Origin: CAVUWL01 sp963787415
GTDB taxonomy: Bacteria; Actinomycetota; Thermoleophilia; Solirubrobacterales; 70-9
NCBI GenBank assembly: GCA_963787415.1
Contig: CAWBCO010000003.1
Coordinates: 620,001 to 684,000 of the forward strand
DNA length: 64,000 nt
Reading direction: 5' to 3'
Part shown: piece by piece, positions 30,703 to 40,171 of the stretch
How the letters are laid out: the number at the start of each line of letters is the position of its first letter
Position numbering within the stretch: the stretch's first letter is position 1
The notes under the pieces: generated by a model
What the model was told of the DNA's origin: nothing
The model's input: only the letters and a program-made list of their open reading frames with translations
Databases searched by the model: none
Program-made: the position numbers and the translations under genes

Positions 30703-32352
30703 GTGATGAACGACGTCAAGGACACGGCCGGCCAGCGCGACACCGCAGCTGACACTCCCGCGGTGCTCGATCGGGCTCAAGTTGGCGACATCCAGGGTGC
30801 GCTCGGGACTATCCGGATGCGCGACAGCGGCCATCGCTATGGCTGGCGCGCCCGCCTCCTGGCATTGCTGGCGATCATGGGACCGGGGCTAATCGTGATG
30901 GTTGGCGACAACGACGCTGGCGGCGTCGCCACCTACGCTCAGGCGGGCCAAAACTTTGGCACCAGCTTGCTTTGGGTCCTCTTGCTCCTGATTCCGGTGC
31001 TGATTGTCAACCAGGAGATGGTTATCCGCCTCGGCGCAGTGACGGGCGTTGGTCACGCGCGGTTGATCAACGAGCGCTTTGGCCGTTTTTGGGGTTGGTT
31101 CTCGGTCGGCGATCTGTTCGTCCTCAACTTCCTCACGATCGTCACCGAGTTCATCGGTGTCAGCCTCGCCCTCGGCTACTTGGGAATAAGCAAGTACATC
31201 GCGGTCCCTGTTGCCGCCTTGCTTCTAATCGCGATGACAGCAAGCGGAAGCTTCCGGCGCTGGGAGCGCTTCATGTTCTTTTTTGTTTTCGCCAATCTGC
31301 TGGTCATCCCGCTGGCGATTATGGCTCACCCCAACCTTGCCACGATGGCCCACGATTTCGTAGTGCCCGGGATCGAAGGGGGTGCCAACTCGACCTCGAT
31401 CCTGCTCCTCATCGCGATCGTCGGCACCACTGTCGCCCCCTGGCAGCTCTTTTTTCAGCAGTCCAATGTGATCGATAAGCGGATCACCCCACGCTGGATC
31501 AACTATGAGCGAGCCGACACGGTGATCGGCGCTTTCGTGGTTGTGATTGGCGCGGCGGCCCTGATCGCGGTCACCGCCTTCGCATTTGGCGGCACCCCCG
31601 CGCACGGCAACTACACCAATGCCGGAGCGGTCGCCAGCGGGCTGCGCCACTACATCAGCCCCACCGCCGGAGCCTTTTTTGCGATTGTGCTTCTGAACGC
31701 GTCGTTGATCGGCGCCGGCGCAGTCACGCTCGCAACCTCCTACGCGTTCGGCGACGTATTCGGCGCCAGTCACTCGCTGCACCGTGGCTTTCGCGATGCA
31801 AAGCTCTTCTACGCGATCTTCGCCGGACTGGTTGCTCTCGCCGCGGCGATCGTCCTGATCCCCGGTGCTCCCCTCGGTGTGATGACCGAGGCCGTGCAGG
31901 CATTGGCGGGCGTCCTCTTGCCGAGCGCCACGGTCTTTTTGCTCTTGCTATGTAACGATCGCGAGGTTCTCGGACCCTGGGTCAATGGGACCTGGGTAAA
32001 CGTGCTGGCTAGCGTGATCGTCGCCGTCTTGGTCATGCTTTCGATGGTCCTGGTTGCAACCACGCTCTTCCCCTCGATCAACGCGGCGGCGTTGATCGTC
32101 TATCTCGGTGCCGGCCTCCTGATTGGACTGCTTCTCATCGGCGCTTTGACGCTACGTGGACGCGAGCGCAGAGCTCCCGCTTACACGATGTCCCCTGAGG
32201 CGCGGCGCAATTGGACGATGCCGCCGTTGGCGCTGCTTGAGCGGCCACGGTGGTCGGCCGGGCGAAAAGCGGGAATGGTGCTGATGCGTGGCTATCTTCT
32301 CGTCGCGGTTCTCCTGCTCATTGTCAAAGCAACTCAGCTGGGCGGGGCCTGA
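30703..32352 (+). CDS. NRAMP-family divalent metal transporter with Mg2+-type metal site
   Basis: 549 residues with about 11 helices and the NRAMP fold. The canonical TM1 DPGN is replaced by DAGG (IVMVGDNDAGGVATYAQAG, residues about 63-81), and the TM6 MPHN by APWQ (VGTTVAPWQLFFQQSNV, Ala near 245). As I recall, exactly these positions (Asn to Gly, Met to Ala) distinguish NRMT magnesium transporters of the NRAMP superfamily from Mn2+/Fe2+ transporters. The MgtE-N/CBS neighbour supports Mg2+ as substrate. Start GTG 30703 or ATG 30706 after AAAGGAGG. The N-terminal 45 residues are hydrophilic. Confidence 0.9.
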   Translation: MMNDVKDTAGQRDTAADTPAVLDRAQVGDIQGALGTIRMRDSGHRYGWRARLLALLAIMGPGLIVMVGDNDAGGVATYAQAGQNFGTSLLWVLLLLIPVLIVNQEMVIRLGAVTGVGHARLINERFGRFWGWFSVGDLFVLNFLTIVTEFIGVSLALGYLGISKYIAVPVAALLLIAMTASGSFRRWERFMFFFVFANLLVIPLAIMAHPNLATMAHDFVVPGIEGGANSTSILLLIAIVGTTVAPWQLFFQQSNVIDKRITPRWINYERADTVIGAFVVVIGAAALIAVTAFAFGGTPAHGNYTNAGAVASGLRHYISPTAGAFFAIVLLNASLIGAGAVTLATSYAFGDVFGASHSLHRGFRDAKLFYAIFAGLVALAAAIVLIPGAPLGVMTEAVQALAGVLLPSATVFLLLLCNDREVLGPWVNGTWVNVLASVIVAVLVMLSMVLVATTLFPSINAAALIVYLGAGLLIGLLLIGALTLRGRERRAPAYTMSPEARRNWTMPPLALLERPRWSAGRKAGMVLMRGYLLVAVLLLIVKATQLGGA

Positions 32353-32802
32353 GCAAAGGGAGTGGGGGCGATGAGCGTCAACCTCAGATCGAGTGCTTTT
32401 GAGCCATCGCCGGTCTCGGAGCCGCCTCGCCGCTTGTGCTCGCGATCGCGCCCGGGTCGTGGTTGGGATTGCCGCGTACGCGGCTGCCCGTTGGTTGGCG
32501 TTTTTTCCGTGCAACGACGGGCAAGGACTGAGACTGGTTCACCGCCGGACTGTCACAAGCCGCCAACCTTGCAGTCATTGGGATCAGCGAAGTGTGCGGG
32601 CTTGGTCTTGCCTGACTGATCTTGTCGGTGGCTTCTGTCCATCTCCCAGCATTGCTGCCTCGCTTGGATGCGGCTTGGAGACGGGCGATGGGGGGGTGGT
32701 GCCTCTAGCCTCCCGGGTAGTCCCCACCGCTCCCTGGGGCTGACTCTGATTTTGCTCTGGGGCCGGTCGCGGGCCCAAATGGATCAACTGCACCGGGTCC
32801 TC
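32353..32802. other. Non-coding or decayed stretch
   Basis: Short frames such as from 32371 (MSVNLRSSAF) and 32393 begin plausibly but drift out of frame; if a small membrane gene was here it is frameshifted. It lies between convergent genes, so no promoter is expected. Confidence 0.35.
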
Positions 32803-33747
32803 TCAAGTGCTCCCCAACTGCACGGCGACGAAGAGGACATAAAGAAGGATCAGCAAGCCGCCGCCCACGCGGCTCGCACCTCGTCGAGGAGTAAGAAGCA
32901 GGAGAGTCGTGAGGGTCATCACGATTAAGCAGACGAGATCGAATCGGACCAAGCTGGAAGCAGGCTCAAGCCCGATCAGCAAAGCGGGCAGCATCACCCC
33001 GCCGAGAAAGTTGATCGTATTGCTGTTCAGGGTCTCGCTTACCAGGGCGGCTCCGCGATGGCTCCTCCCGAGTCGGACGGCCGTGAAGGCGTTTGGCAGG
33101 CTGGTGAGGATCGCCAATATCAACACACCTACCAGAGCGGTCGAGACGTGCCAATGGCCAGCCAGTGAGAGTGCCGAACGCACCATTGCCTCGCTTCCCA
33201 CCACGATCAGGACGATCGAGACGAGGATCGTCGAGGCCAGGCGCCAGATCGGAGTCTCGCGAAAGCGGTGCACCGAGGGTTGATGGGCAGGTCCAGGTGT
33301 TGGAGAGCGTCGGGTCAGCAGCAAGAGGTAAGGGACCAGGACTGCCGCGAAGGCAAGCAGGGCCAGCCCTGGCGCCAGCAGCTCAACTATTACGCCGGCT
33401 GCCAACAGCGCAGCGAGGAGACCCACCGAACCCTCGATGGCCAGGGGTCTCCGATCGATGCGCACCGAGCCGACCAAGAGCGCGCTGAGCCCGATCATCG
33501 CTGCCAGATTGAAGGCGTTTGAGCCAAGAACCACGCCCAGGCTGACGCTTTTGTCGCCCTTCGCCAGGGCAATCAGCGCCGAGGAGATCTCTGGCGCATC
33601 GGCGGCGAGGGCTGTGATCAGACCGACAAGCGCCTCGGGCAGGCCCAGGCGAGGGGCAAGATGATCCAACCGATCGGCGAAGGAGCCCGCGGCACCGAGG
33701 GTCAGGAGCACCGAAAGCGCGAAGACCACAGCTATGAGAATTGGCAT
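32803..33747 (-). CDS. Sodium/calcium exchanger family cation antiporter
   Basis: 314 residues from ATG 33747. Two inverted halves carry the CaCA alpha repeats: ALVGLITALAADAPEISSAL with SLGVVLGSNAFNLA in the first, and ALVGVLILAILTSLPNAFTA with LVSETLNSNTINFLGGV in the second, giving about ten helices. The acidic cation-binding residue is present in the first alpha repeat (PEISS), while the second has PNAFT, so the site is asymmetric and closer to YrbG/CaxA-like exchangers. It should export Ca2+ or a related cation. A 33798 start would add 17 residues. Confidence 0.85.
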   Translation of the reverse strand: MPILIAVVFALSVLLTLGAAGSFADRLDHLAPRLGLPEALVGLITALAADAPEISSALIALAKGDKSVSLGVVLGSNAFNLAAMIGLSALLVGSVRIDRRPLAIEGSVGLLAALLAAGVIVELLAPGLALLAFAAVLVPYLLLLTRRSPTPGPAHQPSVHRFRETPIWRLASTILVSIVLIVVGSEAMVRSALSLAGHWHVSTALVGVLILAILTSLPNAFTAVRLGRSHRGAALVSETLNSNTINFLGGVMLPALLIGLEPASSLVRFDLVCLIVMTLTTLLLLTPRRGASRVGGGLLILLYVLFVAVQLGST

Positions 33748-34161
33748 CGTGGAAATCCTGGTTCGACAACTTGGCGCCGACCAGACTTCCCGGCTCACCT
33801 GCGGCCCAGCCTACTTGTGTGCCAGCTAACCCGCAAGCGGAGGGCCGGCAGCCACTAGCGCAGCTCGTGGGCCCTTCTCGCTTGCAGTGGTTTCGCACTC
33901 GGAGATAAATCCAGGCCGTGCACGCGAGAAGTCGTCGCCGAGAGACGGGCAGCCGTAAGCGTGGCCTGCATCGGTTCGGATCTGTTCGCAGCCGCCGGTT
34001 GTCGACGTCGAGCTCTGGACAGGAGCTGGTCCATCACCGTTGGGTGGCTTGAGGGTGGCAGAAAGGTGCGGGGTGGGGAAGACCCCCGGGCCCTCCGAAT
34101 GAGGTGTGGTCCTGGGTCCCTCGCCCCCGGCGCTGCCATCGATCTCGCCCTAGGGCCGGAT
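33748..34161. other. Non-coding stretch between the divergent antiporter and kdp genes
   Basis: No gene seen. I looked for a ydaO/c-di-AMP riboswitch, common upstream of K+ transporters in Actinobacteria, and could not find the conserved core. Confidence 0.4.
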
Positions 34162-34233
34162 CTTCACAGAATCTTTATGCCGCAGAGGGTTTTCTTGACT
34201 CCTCCTTGATATCCGGGGAGGCAAGATTTGTCT
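34162..34233 (+). promoter_or_regulatory. Putative kdp promoter and leader
   Basis: An AT-richer island, CTTCACAGAATCTTTATGC at 34162-34180, resembles the T-rich direct-repeat sites bound by KdpE upstream of kdp operons. TTGACT at 34195-34200 could be a -35 box. CCTCC (34201-34205) can pair with GGAGG (34217-34221), which is the Shine-Dalgarno of the first mini-ORF, so the hairpin could limit its translation. Confidence 0.35.
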
Positions 34234-34314
34234 ATGGACGTGGTCGCGGTACTGATCGGCATCGTCATGTTCGGCTGCCTGCTCGGCTTGATCTATGGGA
34301 TCGACTGGATATGA
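34234..34314 (+). CDS. 26-residue membrane peptide preceding kdpF
   Basis: MDVVAVLIGIVMFGCLLGLI then YGIDWI: one transmembrane helix, no charged core. GGGGAGG lies about 12 bases upstream, and the stop overlaps the kdpF ATG as ATGA at 34311-34314, so the two are translationally coupled. The position suggests a second KdpF-like stabilising peptide or a leader that sets kdp translation. Too small for family assignment. Confidence 0.55.
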   Translation: MDVVAVLIGIVMFGCLLGLIYGIDWI

Positions 34315-34433
34315 GCATTCCGTTAGCAGCTTTCATCGGGCATATGAGCGGTGCGGATTTCTTCGGACTGGTGGTCTCAGTGCTCGTCTGCGGCTACCTC
34401 CTCTACGCCCTGGTGCGGGGGGAGAAGCTCTAG
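34311..34433 (+). CDS. kdpF: KdpF-like small subunit of the K+-ATPase
   Basis: 40 residues; from the internal ATG at 34344 it would be 29 residues, exactly the length of E. coli KdpF. The core DFFGLVVSVLVCGYLLYALV then RGEKL has the single helix and basic/acidic end of KdpF, which stabilises the KdpABC complex in the membrane. It is 4 bp upstream of kdpA. Confidence 0.78.
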   Translation: MSIPLAAFIGHMSGADFFGLVVSVLVCGYLLYALVRGEKL

Positions 34434-34437
34434 TCCG

Positions 34438-36207
34438 ATGACCTTTTTTGGTTGGCTGACGATCTTTGCTTTTGCGACGATCCTGACCCTGATCGCGCTT
34501 CCGCTGGGGAGGTATCTGTCTGCCGTTTACAGTGGCGAGCACACCTTTTTGGATCCGGTGCTCCGCGGCCCGGAGCGCTGGCTATACCGGATCCTCCGCG
34601 TCGATACGGGTAGGGGACAGGATTGGAAAGCCTACGCCAAAAGCCTGATCATTTTTTCACTGGCGGGCTGGCTTTTGCTCTATCTGATTTTGCGCACACA
34701 AACGCTGTGGGACTTCACCGGATTGAATCCACAGCACTTCCATTCGGGCACCTGGAATGTGACCTTTAACACGGTCTCATCGTTTTTGACCAACACCAAC
34801 TGGCAGTTCTACAGCGGTGAGACGACGATGAGCTACTTCAGCCAGATGGTCGGGCTGACGGTTCAAAACTTCCTCTCGGCGGGGGTTGGCATCGTTACTG
34901 CGGTGGCGCTGATTCGCGGGATCATCGGGCGCAGCGGCAAAAGCCTCGGCAACTTCTGGCAGGACATGGTGCGCACCATTCTTTGGGTGCTGCTTCCACT
35001 CTCGGTGCTGGTCGCAATCGTGCTCGTCTCCCAGGGTGTGATCCAGAATTTCTCGGGATATTTGAGCGCGTTCGGACTGACTCACCTGAGTCAGTCAATC
35101 GGAATGGGCCCGGTCGCCTCCCAGGAGGCGATCAAGATGCTCGGTACGAACGGTGGGGGATTCTTCAACACCAATGCCGCGCACCCGTTCGAGAACCCGA
35201 ACGGCTTCACGAATTTCTTCGAGATGCTGGTCGTCTTGGCGATCCCGGCGGCGCTGATCTTCACCTACGGAAGGATGAGCGGAAACCGCCGCCAGGGGTA
35301 TGCGATCTATGCGACGGTGATGATCATGTTCCTTGGCGCGGTTGCCGTCGCCTACGTCGCCGAGGCCCATGGCAGCCCGGCGCAGCACGCCGCCGGGCTC
35401 AACACTCACGCGATCGCCGGTTCGACCGGCGGCAACATGGAAGGCAAGGAGCAGCGCTTTGGAATCGCCGGATCTGCGCTCTTTGACGTGGTCACGACTG
35501 TCACCTCCTGTGGCGCCGTAAACAGCGCGATTGAGTCCTTCACCGGCATCGGCGGTGCTGTCCCGTTTGCCAATCTCTCCGCCAGCGAGGTGATCTTCGG
35601 CGGTGTAGGGACCGGTCTTTACTCGATCCTGCTCTACGTACTGTTGGCAGTCTTCATCGGGGGCTTGATGGTCGGGCGCACCCCTGAGTACCTGGGCAAG
35701 AAGATCGAGGCTCGGGAGATCAAGCTGGTATCTCTCGGCTTGCTGATCACGCCACTGATGGCGCTCTTTTGCACCTCCCTGGCAACCGCCAGCAAGGCGG
35801 GCCGCGCCTCGATCTCGGCGGCGGCGACGGGACCCCAGGGGTTCTCAGAGACCTTCTATGCCTACCTTTCCCAAGCCAACAACAATGGCTCGGCGTTTGC
35901 CGGCTACACCGGCTACGTTCAACCAAGCGCCGGCAACCTTGGCGCACACGGAATCACCTTCACCGACATCCTTGGCGGTTTCGACATGATCTTTGCCCGC
36001 TATGCACCGATCCTCTTTGCTCTGGCGGTCGCCGGCGCCCTTGCCGGCAAGCGTGTTAGCCCCGCGGGCCTTGGGACGATGCGCACTGATAACCCCATTT
36101 TCGTCGTACTTCTGATCGGCGTAATCATTTTGGTCGGCGCGCTCACTTTCTTCCCCGCCCTGCTCCTCGGTCCAATCGTCCAGGGCCTGACCAATCACCT
36201 CTACTGA
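34438..36207 (+). CDS. kdpA: Potassium-transporting ATPase subunit A
   Basis: 589 residues, about ten helices. As a K+-channel-like subunit it carries four selectivity-filter loops; visible hallmarks are SSFLTNTNWQFYSGETTMSY (first pore loop), MLGTNGGGFFNTNAAHPFEN (second), VVTTVTSCGAVNSAIESFTG (third) and NNNGSAFAGY (fourth). It captures K+ and passes it to KdpB during high-affinity uptake. ATG 34438 follows the kdpF stop by 4 bp and gives the usual FFGWLTIFAFATIL start. Normal length. Confidence 0.95.
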   Translation: MTFFGWLTIFAFATILTLIALPLGRYLSAVYSGEHTFLDPVLRGPERWLYRILRVDTGRGQDWKAYAKSLIIFSLAGWLLLYLILRTQTLWDFTGLNPQHFHSGTWNVTFNTVSSFLTNTNWQFYSGETTMSYFSQMVGLTVQNFLSAGVGIVTAVALIRGIIGRSGKSLGNFWQDMVRTILWVLLPLSVLVAIVLVSQGVIQNFSGYLSAFGLTHLSQSIGMGPVASQEAIKMLGTNGGGFFNTNAAHPFENPNGFTNFFEMLVVLAIPAALIFTYGRMSGNRRQGYAIYATVMIMFLGAVAVAYVAEAHGSPAQHAAGLNTHAIAGSTGGNMEGKEQRFGIAGSALFDVVTTVTSCGAVNSAIESFTGIGGAVPFANLSASEVIFGGVGTGLYSILLYVLLAVFIGGLMVGRTPEYLGKKIEAREIKLVSLGLLITPLMALFCTSLATASKAGRASISAAATGPQGFSETFYAYLSQANNNGSAFAGYTGYVQPSAGNLGAHGITFTDILGGFDMIFARYAPILFALAVAGALAGKRVSPAGLGTMRTDNPIFVVLLIGVIILVGALTFFPALLLGPIVQGLTNHLY

Positions 36208-36208
36208 G

Positions 36209-36865
36209 ATGAAGCGAGACATCATCACCTCTGCAATCGGCATCGTCGTGCTGACCCTGCTGTGTGGGATCGTCTATCCGCTGGCGGTCACGGGCATCAG
36301 CCAGCTCACCTTCCCCGGAAATGCAAATGGCCAGCGGCTGTATGTGAACGGCAAGCTGGTCGGATCAAAGATCATCGGCCAGCAGTTCGCCGTCCAAGTC
36401 GTCAAAAACGGCAAGCCGCAGGTCGATGAAGAAGGCAACCCGGTGACCAGGCCTGATCCCCGCTACTTCCAGTCGCGCCCCTCGGCCACTGTACCCCCCT
36501 ATAACGCCGCGGCGTCCACGTTCTCCAACCTTGGGCCCAACAACATCGCAACGAAGGAAGCGATTGAAAGCAACGTCAAGGCCTATCTCGCGCTTGAAAA
36601 GCCCTACAACCCGGGGCTCACCGCCGCGAAGATCCCTGTCGACGCGGTGAATAGCTCGGGGTCGGGCCTCGACCCCGAAATCTCAGTCGCAAACGCCGAC
36701 ATCCAGGCTCATCGCGTCGCTGCCGTCCGCCACCTTTCGCTGACCGCAGTGATGTCGCTGGTCTCCAAGTACACCGACAGCCGCGGACTCGGTTTCTCCG
36801 GTGAGCCGGGAGTCAACGTGCTTGAGCTCAACCTTGCCCTCGACCGCCTTACGGAAGGCCACTGA
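36209..36865 (+). CDS. kdpC: Potassium-transporting ATPase subunit C
   Basis: 218 residues with a single N-terminal helix (ITSAIGIVVLTLLCGIVYPL) and a soluble exoplasmic part containing SKIIGQQFA, YFQSRPSAT, SSGSGLDPEISVANADIQ and GVNVLELNLALDRL, all standard KdpC landmarks. KdpC stabilises nucleotide binding by KdpB. Its place between kdpA and kdpB differs from the canonical FABC order. The ATG is 1 bp after the kdpA stop, and its own stop overlaps the kdpB start. Confidence 0.94.
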   Translation: MKRDIITSAIGIVVLTLLCGIVYPLAVTGISQLTFPGNANGQRLYVNGKLVGSKIIGQQFAVQVVKNGKPQVDEEGNPVTRPDPRYFQSRPSATVPPYNAAASTFSNLGPNNIATKEAIESNVKAYLALEKPYNPGLTAAKIPVDAVNSSGSGLDPEISVANADIQAHRVAAVRHLSLTAVMSLVSKYTDSRGLGFSGEPGVNVLELNLALDRLTEGH

Positions 36866-38973
36866 TGTCTGCTGACGCCGCCCCTGTCACCCCACCTTCT
36901 CCACTGGAGCCTCACGAGCGTGAGGCGATCTCACTGTTTCGCGGCGACATTGTTGGCAGAGCGCTGAAAGAGAGCTTCGCAAAGCTCGATCCGCGGGTGC
37001 AGATACGCAACCCGGTGATGTTCGTGGTCGAGATTGGCGCCCTGATCACCACGGTCACCTGGTTCATCCAGGTTTTTGGCGGCAGACCTCTGGGTGGCGG
37101 ACACGAGCCGGCCTGGTACACGTTCGTGATTTCGTTCTGGCTCTGGCTCACGGTCGTTTTTGCGAACATGGCAGAGGCATTTGCCGAGGGTCGCGGGCGC
37201 GCTCAGGCCGAGACGCTTCGCGCGATGCGCAAGGAGACGGTGGCCAAGCTGCGCGACGGCACCATCAAGCAGGCTTCAGAGCTGGCCAAAGGCGATGTGG
37301 TCGTGGTCGAGGCCGGCGAGCTGGTCCCCGGCGACGGCACCGTGCTTGAGGGGATTGCCTCCGTCGATGAGTCAGCGATCACCGGCGAGTCTGCCCCGGT
37401 GATTCGCGAGTCTGGCGGTGATCGCAGCGCCGTCACCGGCGGCACCAAAGTGCTCTCTGACCAGATCGTCGTCGAAATCACCCAGGAGCCAGGCAACTCG
37501 TTCCTGGATCGGATGATCGCCTTGGTCGAGGGAGCCGAGCGGCGCAAGACTCCGAATGAGATTGCCCTCAACATCCTGCTCGCCGGGTTGACGCTGATCT
37601 TCATGATCGTCGTCGCGACCCTGCGGCCCTTTGGCCTCTTCGCCCACACCGCGATCTCTGAGACGACGCTGATCTCACTGCTCGTTGCGCTGATCCCGAC
37701 CACGATCGGGGCGCTGCTTTCGGCAATTGGAATCGCTGGCATGGACCGCCTTGTGCGTCGCAACGTTCTCGCCCTCTCCGGGCGCGCGGTCGAGGCCTCC
37801 GGGGACGTCGATGTCTTGCTGCTCGATAAGACCGGCACGATCACGATCGGAAACAGGCTGGCCTCGGAGTTCATCCCGATGCCGGGCGTCCCTGAGGAAG
37901 AACTCGCCGAGGCTGCACAACTGGCATCGCTGGCCGATGAGACGCCCGAGGGTCGCTCGATTGTTGTCCTGGCAAAGCAGTTTGGGATCCGCGAGCACGA
38001 CATGACGGAACTGCACGCCGAGTTCGTGCCGTTCACCGCGCAGACGCGGATGAGTGGAGTCGATCTCGACGGCCGTCGGCTGCGCAAGGGCGCAGGTGAC
38101 GCGATCATCGCCTTCGTAGAGGCCGAGGGTGGTCGACCGCCCGCTGAGCTGCAGTCAGCCCTTGACCGGATCGGCCGCGAGGGCGGCACCCCGCTTGCCG
38201 TCTCGCGTGATGAGCGGGTCCTCGGCGTGATCTATCTCAAAGACACAATCAAGGAGGGTATGAAGCAGAGATTCGACGAGCTGCGGGCGATGGGCATCCG
38301 CACGATCATGGTCACCGGTGACAACAAACTTACCGCGGCAAAAATTGCCGAGGAGTCGGGCGTCGATGACTTCCTTGCTGAAGCCACGCCCGAGCGCAAG
38401 CTCGAGCTGATCAAGGAGCAGCAATCCGACGGGCGTCTGATCGCGATGACCGGCGATGGCACCAACGATGCCCCGGCGCTGGCGCAGGCCGACGTCGGGG
38501 TGGCGATGAACACTGGAACCCAAGCTGCGCGCGAGGCGGGCAACATGGTCGACCTTGACTCCAACCCAACCAAGTTGATCGAGATCGTCGAGGTCGGCAA
38601 GCAGCTTCTGATCACCCGCGGCGCGCTGACCACCTTCTCGATTGCCAACGATGTCGCCAAGTACTTCGCGATCCTGCCGGCGATCTTCCTGACCACCTAC
38701 GCCGCCTCCAAGAACAGCCAGGGGCCGCTGCACGTTCTCAACATCATGAACCTGGGAACGCCGGAGTCGGCGGTGATCTCAGCGATCATCTTCAATGCGC
38801 TTGTGATCCCGCTGCTGATTCCGCTCTCCCTGCGCGGAGTGAGCTACCGGCCGATTGGTGCCAGCGCGCTGCTGCGCCGTAACCTTTTGATCTACGGCCT
38901 CGGAGGCCTGATCGCTCCCTTCATCGGCATCAAGCTGATCGACCTCATCGTCCACAACCTGCTCGGAGCCTGA
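36865..38973 (+). CDS. kdpB: Potassium-transporting P-type ATPase subunit B
   Basis: 702 residues, complete. Key P-type motifs: actuator loop ITGESAPVI, phosphorylation site LLDKTGTITIGNR (Asp near residue 321), KGAGDAI and MVTGDNKLTAAK in the nucleotide and P domains, and AMTGDGTNDAPALAQADVG as hinge. It hydrolyses ATP and drives K+ translocation with KdpA. The start overlaps the kdpC stop by one base. Nothing unusual in length or motifs. Confidence 0.96.
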   Translation: MSADAAPVTPPSPLEPHEREAISLFRGDIVGRALKESFAKLDPRVQIRNPVMFVVEIGALITTVTWFIQVFGGRPLGGGHEPAWYTFVISFWLWLTVVFANMAEAFAEGRGRAQAETLRAMRKETVAKLRDGTIKQASELAKGDVVVVEAGELVPGDGTVLEGIASVDESAITGESAPVIRESGGDRSAVTGGTKVLSDQIVVEITQEPGNSFLDRMIALVEGAERRKTPNEIALNILLAGLTLIFMIVVATLRPFGLFAHTAISETTLISLLVALIPTTIGALLSAIGIAGMDRLVRRNVLALSGRAVEASGDVDVLLLDKTGTITIGNRLASEFIPMPGVPEEELAEAAQLASLADETPEGRSIVVLAKQFGIREHDMTELHAEFVPFTAQTRMSGVDLDGRRLRKGAGDAIIAFVEAEGGRPPAELQSALDRIGREGGTPLAVSRDERVLGVIYLKDTIKEGMKQRFDELRAMGIRTIMVTGDNKLTAAKIAEESGVDDFLAEATPERKLELIKEQQSDGRLIAMTGDGTNDAPALAQADVGVAMNTGTQAAREAGNMVDLDSNPTKLIEIVEVGKQLLITRGALTTFSIANDVAKYFAILPAIFLTTYAASKNSQGPLHVLNIMNLGTPESAVISAIIFNALVIPLLIPLSLRGVSYRPIGASALLRRNLLIYGLGGLIAPFIGIKLIDLIVHNLLGA

Positions 38974-38998
38974 TCGGGCGGTAACGCCGAGTGAGACG

Positions 38999-40171
38999 AT
39001 GGCCGAGCTGTCGCCAAGCGCCGAGACAAACCCAGCGGGCGGTTACAGGCGCGGCCGCTACAAGATATTTCTCGGGATGGCCGCCGGCGTCGGCAAGACC
39101 TACCGGATGCTTGAGGAGGGAAAGGCCGAAGCCGATGCCGGCCGCGACGTGGTGATCGGCTACCTGGAGCCCCACGATCGGCGTGAGACGACGGAGCGGG
39201 CGGCTGGGTTGGAGGTGATGGCGCGCCGTCGGGTCCCCTACCGCGACGTTGTGGTCGAGGAGATGGACTTACCGGCGCTTTTGGAGCGTGCACCGGAGCT
39301 TGCCTTGATCGACGAGCTCGCCCATACCAACGCCCCCGGTCTGGTCCATGAAAAGCGCTATGAGGATATCGGCGATGTCTTGGAGGCGGGGATCGACGTC
39401 TTCTCCACGGTCAACGTCCAGCACCTGGAGTCACTCAACGATCAGGTCGCCGAGCTGACCGGGGCGAGGGTGCGCGAGACAGTCCCCGACTCGGTGCTGG
39501 GGTCTGCAGATGAGGTGGTCCTGATCGATCTCACCCCGGAGGCGCTGATCGCCCGCCTGCGCGCTGGCAAGATTTACCCGACCGCAAACATCGATGCCGC
39601 TCTCAACAACTTCTTTCGGATCGAGAACCTCGCCGCCCTGCGCGAGGTGAGCCTGCGCCAGGTGGCCGAGGACGTTGAGTCCAAGCGGCTGATCCTGAGT
39701 CAGACCGAGACCGTCGGCACCCGCGATGAGGAACGAGTCTCCGCCGACACCTCAAAGGCGGTCGGCGAGCGACTGTTGGCCCTGATTCGTCCCCAGCCCG
39801 GCTCCCAGCGGCTGGTTCGCCGCGCTTGGCGCTCCGCGCAGCGGCTCGGCACCGACCTTGATCTGCTCTGGGTGAAGCGCCCCGGGGCGCCGATCCAAGG
39901 CGAGCAGGAGCGACAGGTCACAGCGCTTCGACAGCTTGCCTCGGTGCTAGGCGCGACCCTTCTGATCGAGGAGCACGATGACATGGTGGCGGCGGTAGCC
40001 CACGTCGTCCGTGAGCGCGGCAGCACCTACATCATGGTCGGCGAGTCGCTGCCCAGGCGCGGATTGGCGCGCCTGCGCGAGCCCCTCCCGCAGCGGCTCA
40101 TGCGTGCCACTCCGCCCGGAGTTGACGTTCGGATCGTCGCCCACCGCAGCCTCAAGGAGGATCGAGGATGA
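38999..40171 (+). CDS. KdpD N-terminal domain protein without histidine kinase
   Basis: 390 residues. Residues about 20-230 form the KdpD sensor domain: YKIFLGMAAGVGKTYRMLEE (Walker-like loop), VVIGYLEPHDRRET, LALIDELAHTNAPG and VFSTVNVQHLESLND. Residues about 250-385 form a USP-like domain (RLVRRAWRSAQRLGTDLDLL, TYIMVGESLPRRGLARL). The four TM helices, GAF and HisKA/HATPase domains of full KdpD (about 890 residues) are missing and no kdpE follows. Short KdpDs are known in some Cyanobacteria and Deinococcus; it probably regulates KdpFABC activity directly. Confidence 0.92.
   Translation: MAELSPSAETNPAGGYRRGRYKIFLGMAAGVGKTYRMLEEGKAEADAGRDVVIGYLEPHDRRETTERAAGLEVMARRRVPYRDVVVEEMDLPALLERAPELALIDELAHTNAPGLVHEKRYEDIGDVLEAGIDVFSTVNVQHLESLNDQVAELTGARVRETVPDSVLGSADEVVLIDLTPEALIARLRAGKIYPTANIDAALNNFFRIENLAALREVSLRQVAEDVESKRLILSQTETVGTRDEERVSADTSKAVGERLLALIRPQPGSQRLVRRAWRSAQRLGTDLDLLWVKRPGAPIQGEQERQVTALRQLASVLGATLLIEEHDDMVAAVAHVVRERGSTYIMVGESLPRRGLARLREPLPQRLMRATPPGVDVRIVAHRSLKEDRG

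Noticed and set aside
33748..34233. ydaO (c-di-AMP) riboswitch upstream of kdp
   Set aside because: Expected from other Actinobacteria, but the conserved core could not be located by eye.
37203..38189. 328-codon minus-strand frame opposite kdpB
   Set aside because: Serine/arginine-rich mirror of a highly conserved gene; a GC-rich codon artefact.
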